Positions 21,258-29,279 of a DNA stretch of 57,064 nucleotides are shown in pieces; the stretch's first letter is position 1; every line of letters begins with the position of its first letter. Made by a program: the position numbers and the translations under genes. The notes under the pieces were generated by a model. The model had not been told where the DNA came from, did not search any database, and saw nothing but the letters and a program-made list of their open reading frames with translations. The stretch comes from a virus. The stretch covers positions 1-57,064 of IMG/VR virus record IMGVR_UViG_3300044981_000083; one strand, 5' to 3'.

Positions 21258-22441
21258 CCGACGCCGAACTCTCCGATCTCAAATCGCGCCCCGAGAACGA
21301 CTGCGGCGCACTCGCCCAGCGCTTCGGCGTCACGCTGCATCGTTCCGGCTCGCGCACCGTTGGCCCGTGCCCGCTGTGTTGCACTGATCTATCCTCGCGC
21401 CGGAAGGCGTGCTTTGAAATCAAGGAGAACGGATATGCCTTCGTTTGCGCGAAGTGCCATCAAGGTGGAGACTGCATCGAACTCGTTTCGCGTTATCTTA
21501 ACATCGAGTTCCTTGCCGCCGTTGAATGGCTCGGCGGGACCAAGGCGGTGGATCCCGCTATCGCTGCGGCCCGAGAGCGCGAACGTAAAGCCCAACAGGA
21601 CAAACGCGACCGCGCTGCCGCTTATTTTCGCGAACGCGCCCGCACCAACCTCTACACGACATGGAACAAAGCCCACAAACTCCCGGGCACTCCCGCCGAA
21701 GCCTATCTGAAGCTGAGAGGCATCGACGTTCCACCTCATGAATATGAGAAACTACGTTTACGCTACATGGACAACTGCCCATTCTTTCACGGCGAGGAAA
21801 TCGGCCCCGATGGCAAAAAGTATCAGAGGATCATCCACCGCGGGCCCGCGATGCTCGCCCCGATCACCGACAACGAAGGAAAATTCAGGGGACTCCAGTT
21901 CACTTGGATCGACCTCGCGCAGCCGAAAGGTAAAGCGGCCATCATCGACCCCGACACGGGAGAAGAAGCTTCGACGAAAGGTCGAAAGACTCGAGGCTCG
22001 GTTGCGGGAAATCATATCGATCTCGTTGGCCCTCGCGCGCCGAAGCAAATCATCGTCGGCGAAGGCACGGAATCGACGCTCTCAATCTGGCAAACCATGA
22101 TCGCCTGCGGCATCGACATTTCCACCACCGCCTTCTGGTCGGCGCTCGACCTGGGCAATCTCGGTGGACCCGCACAAGATTCGCTGACCTACCGGACCGA
22201 AGACAACAAGCCGCGCCGCTGCCCCGGTCTCACTCCAGCTTTGGACAAGCCCCAGATTATATTGCCCGACTCAACGGAAAGTGTCGTGATGGTCGGTGAC
22301 GGTGATTCTCATCCGTTGCTGACGCAAGCCGCGATCTACAGGGGCGTGCAGCGGTGGCGAATCGCGCGGCCCGATGTATTGGTGCGCGTGGCGTGGGCGG
22401 ACAAGGGGACAGACTTCAACGACATGCTGCGGGGGAGCTGA
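21251..22441 (+). CDS. DNA primase (zinc finger plus Toprim)
   Basis: This 396-residue protein has an N-terminal CHC2-like zinc finger (CPLC at 40-43, CAKC at 66-69). A charged linker follows, then a Toprim domain with IIVGEGTES (267-275, metal-binding Glu at 271), VVMVGDGD and GTDFNDML near the end. It makes RNA primers on phage DNA and works with the D5-like helicase encoded just downstream. This is the typical arrangement for phage and plasmid replication modules. Confidence 0.88.
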   Translation: MLTDAELSDLKSRPENDCGALAQRFGVTLHRSGSRTVGPCPLCCTDLSSRRKACFEIKENGYAFVCAKCHQGGDCIELVSRYLNIEFLAAVEWLGGTKAVDPAIAAARERERKAQQDKRDRAAAYFRERARTNLYTTWNKAHKLPGTPAEAYLKLRGIDVPPHEYEKLRLRYMDNCPFFHGEEIGPDGKKYQRIIHRGPAMLAPITDNEGKFRGLQFTWIDLAQPKGKAAIIDPDTGEEASTKGRKTRGSVAGNHIDLVGPRAPKQIIVGEGTESTLSIWQTMIACGIDISTTAFWSALDLGNLGGPAQDSLTYRTEDNKPRRCPGLTPALDKPQIILPDSTESVVMVGDGDSHPLLTQAAIYRGVQRWRIARPDVLVRVAWADKGTDFNDMLRGS

Positions 22442-22445
22442 TACC

Positions 22446-22613
22446 ATGGGCAAACGGAAGATCATCCAGATTGCGGTTGCGGTGTCACATCAATCAAGTC
22501 GCGCCGACGACCTTTTTCTTTACGCGCTTTCCGACGACGGCACTGTATGGCGCAAAATCCAAGCGCATCCAGGCTGGGTGCAAGTCGACACCGACGCCAT
22601 CACCGCCCCCTGA
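22446..22613 (+). CDS. Small beta-rich protein (tectonin-like single blade)
   Basis: The 55-residue protein consists of IIQIAVAVS, LFLYALSDDGTVWRK and a final WVQVDT strand, like one blade of a beta-propeller. Similar small proteins occur next to phage replication genes. The start at 22446 has GGGGGAG upstream. Function unknown. Confidence 0.7.
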   Translation: MGKRKIIQIAVAVSHQSSRADDLFLYALSDDGTVWRKIQAHPGWVQVDTDAITAP

Positions 22614-22691
22614 TCTGCTATCCTCCCCGGTTTAGCAACTGATTCTCTTGCCTCAAGGCCAGCGAAGCGATTCGCGGGAGCGGGGTGGACT

Positions 22692-22895
22692 TTGCGCATC
22701 GTTGAACCGATCCCGTTTTGCTGCGGCATGCCTTGGCACGCACGATATTTCGAGGATTTCGAAACGATTAGCGCAGCCTGTATGTATTGCGATCGAGCGA
22801 TTGCCGTGCCTTTGGAGGCGAAGGACAAAAAGGTCGCCTGCATTTATTGCGGACTCGATAAAGGCTTTCTTCCCGCGGTTGAGATCGAGCCGTGA
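22692..22895 (+). CDS. Small zinc-finger protein
   Basis: The 67-residue protein has CMYCDR and CIYCGLDKG knuckles forming a zinc site. It starts with TTG behind GGGGTGGAC; an internal Met at residue 13 is also possible. It overlaps the helicase start by four bases (GTGA), so it is coupled to replication genes. No family recognised. Confidence 0.65.
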   Translation: MRIVEPIPFCCGMPWHARYFEDFETISAACMYCDRAIAVPLEAKDKKVACIYCGLDKGFLPAVEIEP

Positions 22896-24655
22896 CTCCC
22901 CACCGCCCCCCCACCCCGCAGGAACTTCGCATCGCCCAAATCCTGCGCGACGCGAAGCCCCCGGAGCGTCCCGATATCGAGGCCCTGTCATCCCCTCCCC
23001 GCAAGCGCAGCGCGCCCCGTGCGCCATTTGCCGCTGTTGGCGACAGCAAAGAATCACCACCCTCCCAAACGGGAGGATCGCCGTCGAATGAAAAAACACG
23101 ACCGGCGGGAGAAGCCGGCCGCGGCGAAGCCTCGCCATCATCGAGCACCCTTACAAATCAGCGCCTCGCTTTCCTGCCCCTGACAGATCTTGGCAATGCG
23201 GAGCGGTTCGTCGAGCGTAACCGCGGGAAATTCATCGCTTGTTCGGCGATCGGTTGGCTGCGGTGGGACAACCGCCGATGGTGTAAGGATGGCGTTGACG
23301 AGAGGGTCAGGATCGCCGCCCATGAGACCGTGAGAGCGATCCAGGACGAAGCGGATGCAATCGCGGATACCGATCTCGATACGAAAGTGGGAAAGAAAGG
23401 CCCTGCCAAGGATAAGCAGGCCGTGATGCTCTCCGACAAGCTCCGCGCCTGGGGCCGCAGATCAGAAGCAAATTCGGCCCTCAACCAACTCGCCGACCAG
23501 GCGCAGGCCTATCTTTCCGTGCTCCCCCATCAGCTCGACGCCGACGGCTATGCGATCAATGTCAGGAACGGTACGCTCCGAGTGAAACGTGATGCGTCCT
23601 CCGACGAACCCGCCATCACCTTCACGCCACACGATCCCGCAGATTTTATCACCAAGCTGTGTCCTGTGGACTACGACCAGGATGCCACCTGCCCGCGCTA
23701 CGATGAATTTCTCTCCGAGGTGCAGCCGACTGTGGAAATGCGTCGATTCCTGCACCAATGGATGGGCCTGAGCCTCACCGGGGAGACCGGGGAAGCGCGC
23801 ATGGCGATCTTCTGGGGCGTGGGACGGAATGGCAAGAGTGTGTTCATGGAGACCGCGGCCCACATCGCCGGAGACTATTCGACCACCGTTCCTGTGGAGA
23901 CGTTCGTGTCCGACTCCCGCGGCCGTAATGCCGGCCAGGCCACCCCAGACCTCGCCAAGCTTCCCGGTGTCAGGTTGTTAAGGGCATCCGAGGCCGAACG
24001 CGGCGGGTCCCTGCAAGAAACACTGATCAAGTCCGTGACCGGGGGCGACCAGATCACCGCACGAAATCTCAACCGTCCCTATTTCGATTTTTATCCCCAG
24101 TTCAAACTCACGATCACCGGGAACCAGCGCCCTAATATCAAAGGTACAGACGAAGGCATATGGTCTCGGGTGACCCTTGTGCCCTGGACCGTGGTGATCG
24201 CACAAGAGAAGCGCGATCCGCAACTCCTCTCCAAACTCAAGGCGGAAGCTTCCGGCATCCTCAACCGCTATCTCGATGGTCTCCGCGACTGGCTCGATCA
24301 CGGCTTGAAGCTCCCCGACGAGGTGAAGGAAGCCACCGCTGAATACCGGCGCGACCACGATGCCTTGGGGAGATTCCTGGAGGAGGCGACTCGCCGCAAG
24401 GAAGGCTCCCGCGTCGGCGTCACCGAAGCCTTGAACGTCTTCAACGGCTGGGCCATCGCCAATGGCATCAATGAATGGAAAGGCAAGGGCTTTTCCAACG
24501 CCATGACTGAGCGCGGCTACCGCAAGATCAAGTCCGACGTGATGCAGTTCCTCGATATCGAGCTCATCAAATCAAGATTGGATTATGTGGACTATGAAAA
24601 CAAGCCGATACGGCAGCACCAGATGGGCATGAGCTATGAGGAGGCGTCGTCGTGA
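22892..24655 (+). CDS. D5-like superfamily 3 helicase/primase C-terminal protein
   Basis: The 587-residue protein has a disordered Pro/Ser-rich N-terminus (1-90), a D5_N-like domain (95-300), and an SF3 helicase domain with Walker A GVGRNGKS at 309-316. A Walker B region follows around VRLLRASEAER, then sensor residues in FKLTITGNQRP. These enzymes unwind DNA as hexamers at phage and plasmid origins. It starts with GTG. A GGGAGGAT/CCTCCC hairpin inside the gene (23061-23078) repeats the origin-like element found downstream. Confidence 0.9.
   Translation: MTPHRPPTPQELRIAQILRDAKPPERPDIEALSSPPRKRSAPRAPFAAVGDSKESPPSQTGGSPSNEKTRPAGEAGRGEASPSSSTLTNQRLAFLPLTDLGNAERFVERNRGKFIACSAIGWLRWDNRRWCKDGVDERVRIAAHETVRAIQDEADAIADTDLDTKVGKKGPAKDKQAVMLSDKLRAWGRRSEANSALNQLADQAQAYLSVLPHQLDADGYAINVRNGTLRVKRDASSDEPAITFTPHDPADFITKLCPVDYDQDATCPRYDEFLSEVQPTVEMRRFLHQWMGLSLTGETGEARMAIFWGVGRNGKSVFMETAAHIAGDYSTTVPVETFVSDSRGRNAGQATPDLAKLPGVRLLRASEAERGGSLQETLIKSVTGGDQITARNLNRPYFDFYPQFKLTITGNQRPNIKGTDEGIWSRVTLVPWTVVIAQEKRDPQLLSKLKAEASGILNRYLDGLRDWLDHGLKLPDEVKEATAEYRRDHDALGRFLEEATRRKEGSRVGVTEALNVFNGWAIANGINEWKGKGFSNAMTERGYRKIKSDVMQFLDIELIKSRLDYVDYENKPIRQHQMGMSYEEASS
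23061..23078. repeat. Origin-type repeat inside the helicase gene
   Basis: CCTCCC AAAC GGGAGGAT is a 6-bp stem with a 4-base loop. It carries the same GGGAGGAT unit as the repeats at 24870-25140. It lies in the low-complexity N-terminal linker, where coding constraint is weak. Confidence 0.5.
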
Positions 24656-24680
24656 GCGTTAGCTGCGCTCGCCAAACGAA

Positions 24681-24781
24681 ACGGCTTCCGCTCTCATTCA
24701 AAAAGCGGAAGCCGTGGGCTGAGACAAGGTGTCTCTTCCGGTCCACCAGCCCTAGCGGGGTGTGTCGGCCGACACTGGTGG
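24681..24781. other. Cluster of strong inverted repeats behind the helicase gene
   Basis: Four inverted repeats lie side by side. ACGGCTTCCGC/GCGGAAGCCGT (24681-24715) is a perfect 11-bp stem. GAGACAAGGTGTCTC spans 24721-24735. CCACCAG/CTGGTGG (24743-24781) encloses the 14-bp palindrome GTGTCGGCCGACAC (24762-24775). None is followed by a T-run, so a structured RNA or origin element is more likely than simple terminators. A 67-codon GTG frame (24652-24855) crosses them and is probably not a gene. Confidence 0.6.
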
Positions 24782-24860
24782 CCCAACTACGGGCGAAATT
24801 CGTTTACCCATTCCCACGTGACGGGTCAATATCTGTCTCGAAAGCAACTCACTGATCTTC

Positions 24861-25140
24861 CCAAAATTTGGGAGGATGGGAGGATCATTCCGACTTATCC
24901 ACAAGAGGACGAAGCGCAAAAGTGAAATGTAAGCACATAGGCAGGCACAATCCTCCGCTCCATCCTCCCATCCTCCCGGTTTTGGGAGCATTGCCCCATG
25001 GCGCAAGCCGTTGAAATCATGAGCGATGGGAGGGTGAGGGAGGATAGACGCGGTTTTTATGTATGAGGACTCACGCGAGGACGTAAAAACAGATTCTATA
25101 CGCGATATAGTAAAAACAGGAATCATCCTCCCAACCTCCC
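24861..25140. other. Putative replication origin: GGGAGGAT repeats and DnaA box
   Basis: Paired GGGAGGAT units alternate in direction. GGGAGGATGGGAGGAT is at 24870-24885, its exact complement ATCCTCCCATCCTCCC at 24962-24977, a plus pair at 25028-25045, and ATCCTCCCAACCTCCC at 25125-25140. TTATCCACA (24895-24903) is a perfect DnaA box. AT-rich DNA lies at 25051-25120. The region directly follows primase and helicase genes. No gene is present. Confidence 0.55.
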
Positions 25141-25185
25141 AAAGGGAGATTCAAGTCTGATGATCTTTAGCCTCGATAAGCTTTG

Positions 25186-25203
25186 CCGCGCGCCGGCGCG
25201 CGG
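25186..25203. repeat. Perfect 18-bp GC palindrome
   Basis: CCGCGCGCCGGCGCGCGG reads the same on both strands. It lies 45 bases beyond the last origin-type repeat. It could be a protein-binding site or a very stable hairpin. Confidence 0.6.
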
Positions 25204-25244
25204 ACCACAACCCCTAAGCCCTTGAAATGACTCACCCCGCCTTG

Positions 25245-25275
25245 TAACGCCGCGGGGAATTTCCCCGCCGCGTTA
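25245..25275. terminator. Long hairpin with A/T flanks, possible bidirectional terminator
   Basis: A 15-bp stem with one mismatch surrounds GCGGGGAATTTCCCCGC and is flanked by TAACGC and GCGTTA, then AAAAA. In the leftward direction the A-run reads as U-run before the stem, so termination is uncertain. It may instead belong to the origin. Confidence 0.4.
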
Positions 25276-25280
25276 AAAAC

Positions 25281-25723
25281 CGAATCGGTGTAGGATCAGG
25301 AATCTCGCGGCGGCGTGGAAGGACACGCGCAGTATGCGATGCCGGCCTTTCGAGCATTAGGTTGTCTCGACTGTCGAAAGGGGAAGCTAGCGCCCAACGC
25401 AAAGCCGGTAGTCAGTTGTCGAGGCTGACCCGCGAGATAACTGTTCACTCCCCGGCAGGCGTCCTGGACCGGCCACGCTCACGGTCACTGTGTATGCTAG
25501 ACACCTCGCAAGCCGCCGTGGCGGGCCGGGGGCGAATCAGGCTAAAGGCTGATTGGGCGCTGATCGACTGGGGGGAAACTTCGATGCCATCGAGCCTATG
25601 GATGTCTGGCGCGGCGATGCTGGGGCGCTTGTTGCGCTCTCATGGCGTGCGACTGCCGATCCTCAGCAAGGGGCGCGTCAGGATAGTGATTGGCGTGTTG
25701 TTCTCTCCTCCAGGCTCAGAACC
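25281..25723. other. 443-base stretch with no convincing gene
   Basis: Open frames here have poor protein character and lack ribosome-binding sites, except one at 25584. Short complementary segments (TTTCGA...TCGAAA around 25349-25380; GCTAAAGGCTGATT) suggest RNA structure. It may encode a small RNA or hold transcription signals between the origin and the NusG-like gene; I cannot name it. Confidence 0.35.
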
Positions 25724-25766
25724 ATGGGCCCCTCCTCCCGGCTCAAACGACAATCGATGCTTCTGA
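25584..25766 (+). CDS. Possible small basic protein
   Basis: A 60-codon frame starts nine bases after GGGGGAAA. It is basic in the middle and Pro-rich at the end. It overlaps the better candidate at 25724 and may be accidental. Confidence 0.25.
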   Translation: MPSSLWMSGAAMLGRLLRSHGVRLPILSKGRVRIVIGVLFSPPGSEPWAPPPGSNDNRCF

Positions 25767-25915
25767 TGGTCCCGATTCTTGCCGCGGTGATCTTTCCCGT
25801 GACAATGATTGCGCTCGATTGCGCGGCGGCGGTCGCTTACGGCTTCGCCGGCGATTGGCGGCGCTGCGTCTATTGGCTTGCCGCTGCTGTCCTGACGCTT
25901 TGCGTGACGGTGTGA
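25724..25915 (+). CDS. Small membrane protein
   Basis: The 63-residue protein has a basic N-terminus and two hydrophobic segments (about 13-30 and 44-62) separated by a short RR-containing turn. It is probably an inner-membrane hairpin. The ribosome-binding site is weak; a start at 25757 is possible. The next gene follows after four bases. Confidence 0.5.
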   Translation: MGPSSRLKRQSMLLMVPILAAVIFPVTMIALDCAAAVAYGFAGDWRRCVYWLAAAVLTLCVTV

Positions 25916-25919
25916 GTTT

Positions 25920-26105
25920 ATGGCGAGCGCTCTTGATCGCCGCACCGTTCACCGCCGCTACGGCGAGTTCATACCACTCGCGGAAGTCCCCATTGCTCTG
26001 GCGAACGGCTGGTGCCTGATCGATGATTTGGGCGGCGGTCCGATGAGTGACGGCTATGCGCTGCTTGCTCCACCTCGGACATTCCAGATGGAACATGCCG
26101 CATGA
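25920..26105 (+). CDS. Small hypothetical protein coupled to the NusG-like gene
   Basis: This 61-residue protein contains YGEFIPLAEVPIALANGWCLIDD, a compact pattern seen in small phage proteins, and no cysteine pairs. Its stop overlaps the start of the NusG-like gene (ATGA), so the two are probably made together. Confidence 0.65.
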   Translation: MASALDRRTVHRRYGEFIPLAEVPIALANGWCLIDDLGGGPMSDGYALLAPPRTFQMEHAA

Positions 26106-26653
26106 CATGGCACATCGGGCGCACCGAAGCCCATCGCGAGCATATAGCCGCTGCGGGATTGATCGCGCGCCATGTGCGGGTTTATCTCCCGGAAATTCCC
26201 TGCCATCGGAGATGCGGCAGGCGATCGCGCAATGTGCTCGAACCATTATTCCCAGGCTATCTGTTTCTCAATTTGCATCCATGGGATTCGTGGACCTTGA
26301 TCCGGAGCGTCAACGGGATGCTCGTTCATCGTCCCTATCTCGGCAACGGAGTGCCTGCGATTATTTCTCCCGCGATCGTCGATGCCATAAAATCTCACGA
26401 ACAGGAATTGATCCAGGGTCCAAAGCCCTCGCCATTTCGGGTCGGACAGGCCGTCGAGGTCGCATTGGAAGATCATTTCGGCAGGCTGTCCGAGTTGCAT
26501 GCCATAATTGAGTCCCTCGCAAAACTCGACCGGCAAGGTCGGATCAAAGTCGGAACCGCCTTTCTCGGCCAGATTGTATCGATGGAAGTGGACGCTTCGA
26601 AAGTGCGCCTTGCGGATGCCTCCGAATCGGCCTATGGACGGAAAGTCAGCTAG
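26102..26653 (+). CDS. NusG-like transcription elongation/antitermination factor
   Basis: The 183-residue protein starts TWHIGRTEAHREHIAA, followed by RVYLPEI, RNVLEPLFPGYLFLNL and LIRSVNGMLVHRP, the NGN domain of NusG/RfaH proteins. The C-terminal part (about residues 120-180: FRVGQAVEVALEDHFG and FLGQIVSMEVDASKVRLA) is KOW-like. A dedicated NusG copy placed just before a terminator and the late operon suggests control of late genes by processive antitermination. That is inference. The family assignment is firm. Confidence 0.85.
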   Translation: MTWHIGRTEAHREHIAAAGLIARHVRVYLPEIPCHRRCGRRSRNVLEPLFPGYLFLNLHPWDSWTLIRSVNGMLVHRPYLGNGVPAIISPAIVDAIKSHEQELIQGPKPSPFRVGQAVEVALEDHFGRLSELHAIIESLAKLDRQGRIKVGTAFLGQIVSMEVDASKVRLADASESAYGRKVS

Positions 26654-26876
26654 GCCCAGCGGCCGAAGTCACGGCGAGCGAGCTAGAGCGAGAGCGGACG
26701 GCGCCCGTGGCGGCAGGTTCTCCCCTGCTCGCTAATTCCAGACACTCTCCGGAGTTATGGGATGGCCGCGCATGCCCGCCTGCCCTTTCATGCAAAACTG
26801 GCCCGCATTCGTTACGGGCCTTTTTTTTAGGGGCAGATGAAACATTAACTCACGGAATCGCGGCGGAATCGGTTTT
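26654..26876. promoter_or_regulatory. Late leader region
   Basis: These 223 bases between the NusG-like gene and the small terminase gene hold no gene but contain one intrinsic terminator (26800-26828) and repeated GCGAGCGAG/GAGCGAGAGCGG tracts. Transcription of all late genes must pass the terminator, so a recognition site for the NusG-like protein may lie here. Confidence 0.45.
26800..26828 (+). terminator. Intrinsic terminator before the late operon
   Basis: GGCCCG and CGGGCC form a 6-bp stem around CATTCGTTA and are followed by eight T residues. This is the clearest rho-independent terminator in the window. It lies between the NusG-like gene and the small terminase gene. Confidence 0.8.
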
Positions 26877-27374
26877 ATGGGCGTTCTCGGAAATCCGGAT
26901 CATGAGCGCTTTTGCAAGGCATTGCGCACCCGACTCGCCGCCCGCGAAAAGCGCAGCAAAGCCCGCATCAACGCCTATCGCGAAACGATCTATGCCGGCG
27001 AGCCCGATGTTCCCGACAAAAAGATCGAATCGAACGCCCGCAAGCTCTCGAACAAGCCCCACATCAGGGCGCGACTGGACGAACTCGCCGAACTCGAAGC
27101 GAAGATCGCTGGAATCGAACGCGCTTGGTTGCTGGTCGAAGCCAAGGATCAGCTTGACCGGATCAAAGGGGCCGATATTGTTGAACGCACGTCCGAGCTG
27201 CTTTCGATCCTCGATTTCATCGCCCGCGTTGGCGGTTTCTCCGCGCCGATCAAGGTCGCCCCCACCAATCCCCAGGGCGATGGTCCTGCGGAAATGATCG
27301 TGACCGACGAACAGCGCGCCAAGGCTCTTGCTGCGCTGATGGCCAAGACCGGACTGATGATCGCCGCACCATGA
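26877..27374 (+). CDS. Terminase small subunit (probable)
   Basis: The first 65 residues of this 165-residue protein show the phage small-terminase HTH pattern: basic AAREKRSKARINAYRETIYAG, then IESNARKLSNKPHIRARLDEL. A coiled-coil-like helix (ELEAKIAGIERAWLLVEAKD) follows, as in oligomerising TerS proteins. It recognises DNA for packaging. It is the first late gene, but the large subunit lies 5.5 kb away, which is unusual. Confidence 0.75.
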   Translation: MGVLGNPDHERFCKALRTRLAAREKRSKARINAYRETIYAGEPDVPDKKIESNARKLSNKPHIRARLDELAELEAKIAGIERAWLLVEAKDQLDRIKGADIVERTSELLSILDFIARVGGFSAPIKVAPTNPQGDGPAEMIVTDEQRAKALAALMAKTGLMIAAP

Positions 27375-27658
27375 GCGCCAACCCCCAAGGCACGCGCCTG
27401 ATGGTCGAATCGATGGCCGAAGATATTGACCGCGAGAAGCAGACGCACAAAGCTGCGGGATACGGCGAGAGCAAAGTCGGAAGCAACGAGCGTTGCGACA
27501 ACTGCTACTGGTTTTCGATGAAACTCGGCAAAACATGCTGTGGACTCGTTCAGGACCCGATTCATCCGACCGGATGGTGCAAATACTGGTCGCCGAAGGC
27601 GGGGATCGAGATGACGGCGAAGACGATGCGGGGTCGACCGGCTGGCGCCCGCCGTTAA
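27371..27658 (+). CDS. HiPIP-like iron-sulfur protein
   Basis: Residues 42-75 of this 95-residue protein read CDNCYWF, then CCGLVQDPIHPTGWCKYWSPK. The spacing C-x2-C-x10-CC-x12-C with GWC-x2-W matches high-potential iron-sulfur proteins, which hold one 4Fe-4S cluster. There is no signal peptide, whereas host HiPIPs are usually exported. It may have kept only the metal site for a structural role. It overlaps TerS by four bases. Confidence 0.65.
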   Translation: MSANPQGTRLMVESMAEDIDREKQTHKAAGYGESKVGSNERCDNCYWFSMKLGKTCCGLVQDPIHPTGWCKYWSPKAGIEMTAKTMRGRPAGARR

Positions 27659-27707
27659 GCAAAACCCGCCGGACCTCCCGGCAATTCCCGAAACCTGGAG
27701 AAATATC

Positions 27708-29129
27708 ATGCGGATTTCAAAGACGCGCGGCGCTTTGATCGGACTTGCCGTTTTGGGCATCGGCTCCGGTCTTGCCTATGCGGCGGGCATGTGGAGCACC
27801 TTGCCGATCGTCGGCAATCCGTCCTTCTGCGCCTCGAATGTCTCCGGCGTTGGTCTTCCGGCCTCCCAGGGTCCGTTCGGCATCGTTCCCGGCTCTACGC
27901 AGGGCAACAGTTCGGGCATCTGCGGGCAGACTGTACCGGCCGGACCTCCCACGCTTACGGGCAATGAACTCATTCCCGCGGATACCGGCGGTCAAAGCGT
28001 CGGCCCGACCGGCGCCGCACCGGCGACCGTTACCATCCCGTCGCCGTTGCTTTTCAACCGGGTGAATTGGCTGGTCGGCTCCGATTATGGTCAGAGCCTC
28101 TGGCAGCGCGGCACCACTCCGGTCAATGCCGGGACTCCGGCGGGGAATGCCCTTTACACCGCCGATGGCTGGTATGTTTACACGACCGGCACGCAACAGG
28201 TCACGGTGTCGAAACAGACCGGATCGACCGATCAGCCGCCGGCTTCGCTCGCGTCAATGCGTGTACAGCGCCCGTCCACACAAGCCGGCGTGGCACCGAT
28301 TTGCGTCGGACAGCTTATCCCGGATGATTCCTCGCAGAGCTTCATCGGCCGCACGGCGGTCTTCTCGATCGACGCGATAGCGGGGGCACTCTTCTCGCCG
28401 AACCAAGACGCGGTGTCGATGATCATCGCGTATCATTCCGCTGCTGATGCGACCGCGGCGGCCAACGGGCAGGGCACCAATACCGCGACTTTCGCGTCGT
28501 CGGCCGGGGCGACGCAAAATATCACGAATTACACCGAGGCGGTGAATACGCTGGTTCCGCTCGGAACCGCATGGAATACGCGCTATTCCGTCGCTGCCGT
28601 GATCCCCGCTTTGATTCCAGGCACTTCGACGGCGACGACGGGTGTTGGCGTCAAGATTTGCTTCACCCCGGTAGGTACAGCAGGCGCAACCGACTGGTTT
28701 GAATTCGGCAAGGCACAGTTGGAGTCTCGTGCCGGCGGTGCGGTTGGTCCGTCTCCCTACGTGCCCAATCTTTTGTCGGCCGAATGGGCCTACGAACAAG
28801 CACGGTATTTCCAGGTCAATGAAGGCGTCGGGGGAACTCCGATCGTCGGTTACGGAATGGTCAATGGGACCAACAATGAACTGATCGGAATCAACTTTCC
28901 GGTGACGATGCGAATAACTCCCGTGACCTCGCCGATCACGGCAGGCGGCTTCCGCCTCGATATCGCCGGAACGTTGACAGCGACGGGAACCATTGGCGCC
29001 CCGGCAAACGGCAACACCAAGCAGATCGGCGAGTTGAATACGACCGCCGTTGCGACCTCCGGCCAGGCGACTTGGCTGACCGGCGGCCAGCTCGGGACAG
29101 GCGTGCTTGGCTTCAGCGCCGAGCCGTGA
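27708..29129 (+). CDS. Exported fibre/adhesin-like virion protein
   Basis: Residues 1-27 of this 473-residue protein form a Sec-type signal (basic MRISKTR, hydrophobic ALIGLAVLGIGSGLA, AYA-A). The rest is Gly/Thr/Ala-rich and beta-rich. The C-terminal 120 residues contain EWAYEQARYFQVN and INFPVTMRITP, the receptor-binding-type end seen in many tail-fibre and fibre-like proteins. Why a virion fibre should carry a signal peptide is unclear; the protein may also act at the host surface. Confidence 0.65.
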   Translation: MRISKTRGALIGLAVLGIGSGLAYAAGMWSTLPIVGNPSFCASNVSGVGLPASQGPFGIVPGSTQGNSSGICGQTVPAGPPTLTGNELIPADTGGQSVGPTGAAPATVTIPSPLLFNRVNWLVGSDYGQSLWQRGTTPVNAGTPAGNALYTADGWYVYTTGTQQVTVSKQTGSTDQPPASLASMRVQRPSTQAGVAPICVGQLIPDDSSQSFIGRTAVFSIDAIAGALFSPNQDAVSMIIAYHSAADATAAANGQGTNTATFASSAGATQNITNYTEAVNTLVPLGTAWNTRYSVAAVIPALIPGTSTATTGVGVKICFTPVGTAGATDWFEFGKAQLESRAGGAVGPSPYVPNLLSAEWAYEQARYFQVNEGVGGTPIVGYGMVNGTNNELIGINFPVTMRITPVTSPITAGGFRLDIAGTLTATGTIGAPANGNTKQIGELNTTAVATSGQATWLTGGQLGTGVLGFSAEP

Positions 29130-29133
29130 AGCA

Positions 29134-29268
29134 ATGCCGGCGTGGCTCTCGATCGAAAGCCTTGCCGTCATGGCTCTCGCTTTATTGGGTATAAGCCTTC
29201 TGATCTGGCGCCGCCCGCGTTACCTGCCGCCAAGACGGCGTGGCAGGAAAAAGCGGCGCCCTTTCTAG
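29134..29268 (+). CDS. 44-residue membrane protein with basic tail
   Basis: One membrane span (residues 8-24, LAVMALALLGISLLIW) is followed by an Arg/Pro-rich tail. It starts four bases after the fibre gene stop. This gene argues for starting the O-antigen-ligase-like gene at 29280 rather than at an upstream GTG (29142) that would overlap it completely. Confidence 0.5.
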   Translation: MPAWLSIESLAVMALALLGISLLIWRRPRYLPPRRRGRKKRRPF

Positions 29269-29279
29269 GCTTCCTGGTC

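Noticed and set aside
24652-24855. 67-codon GTG frame overlapping the helicase stop
   Set aside because: It crosses several strong inverted repeats and has poor protein character, so the region is better read as structured non-coding DNA.
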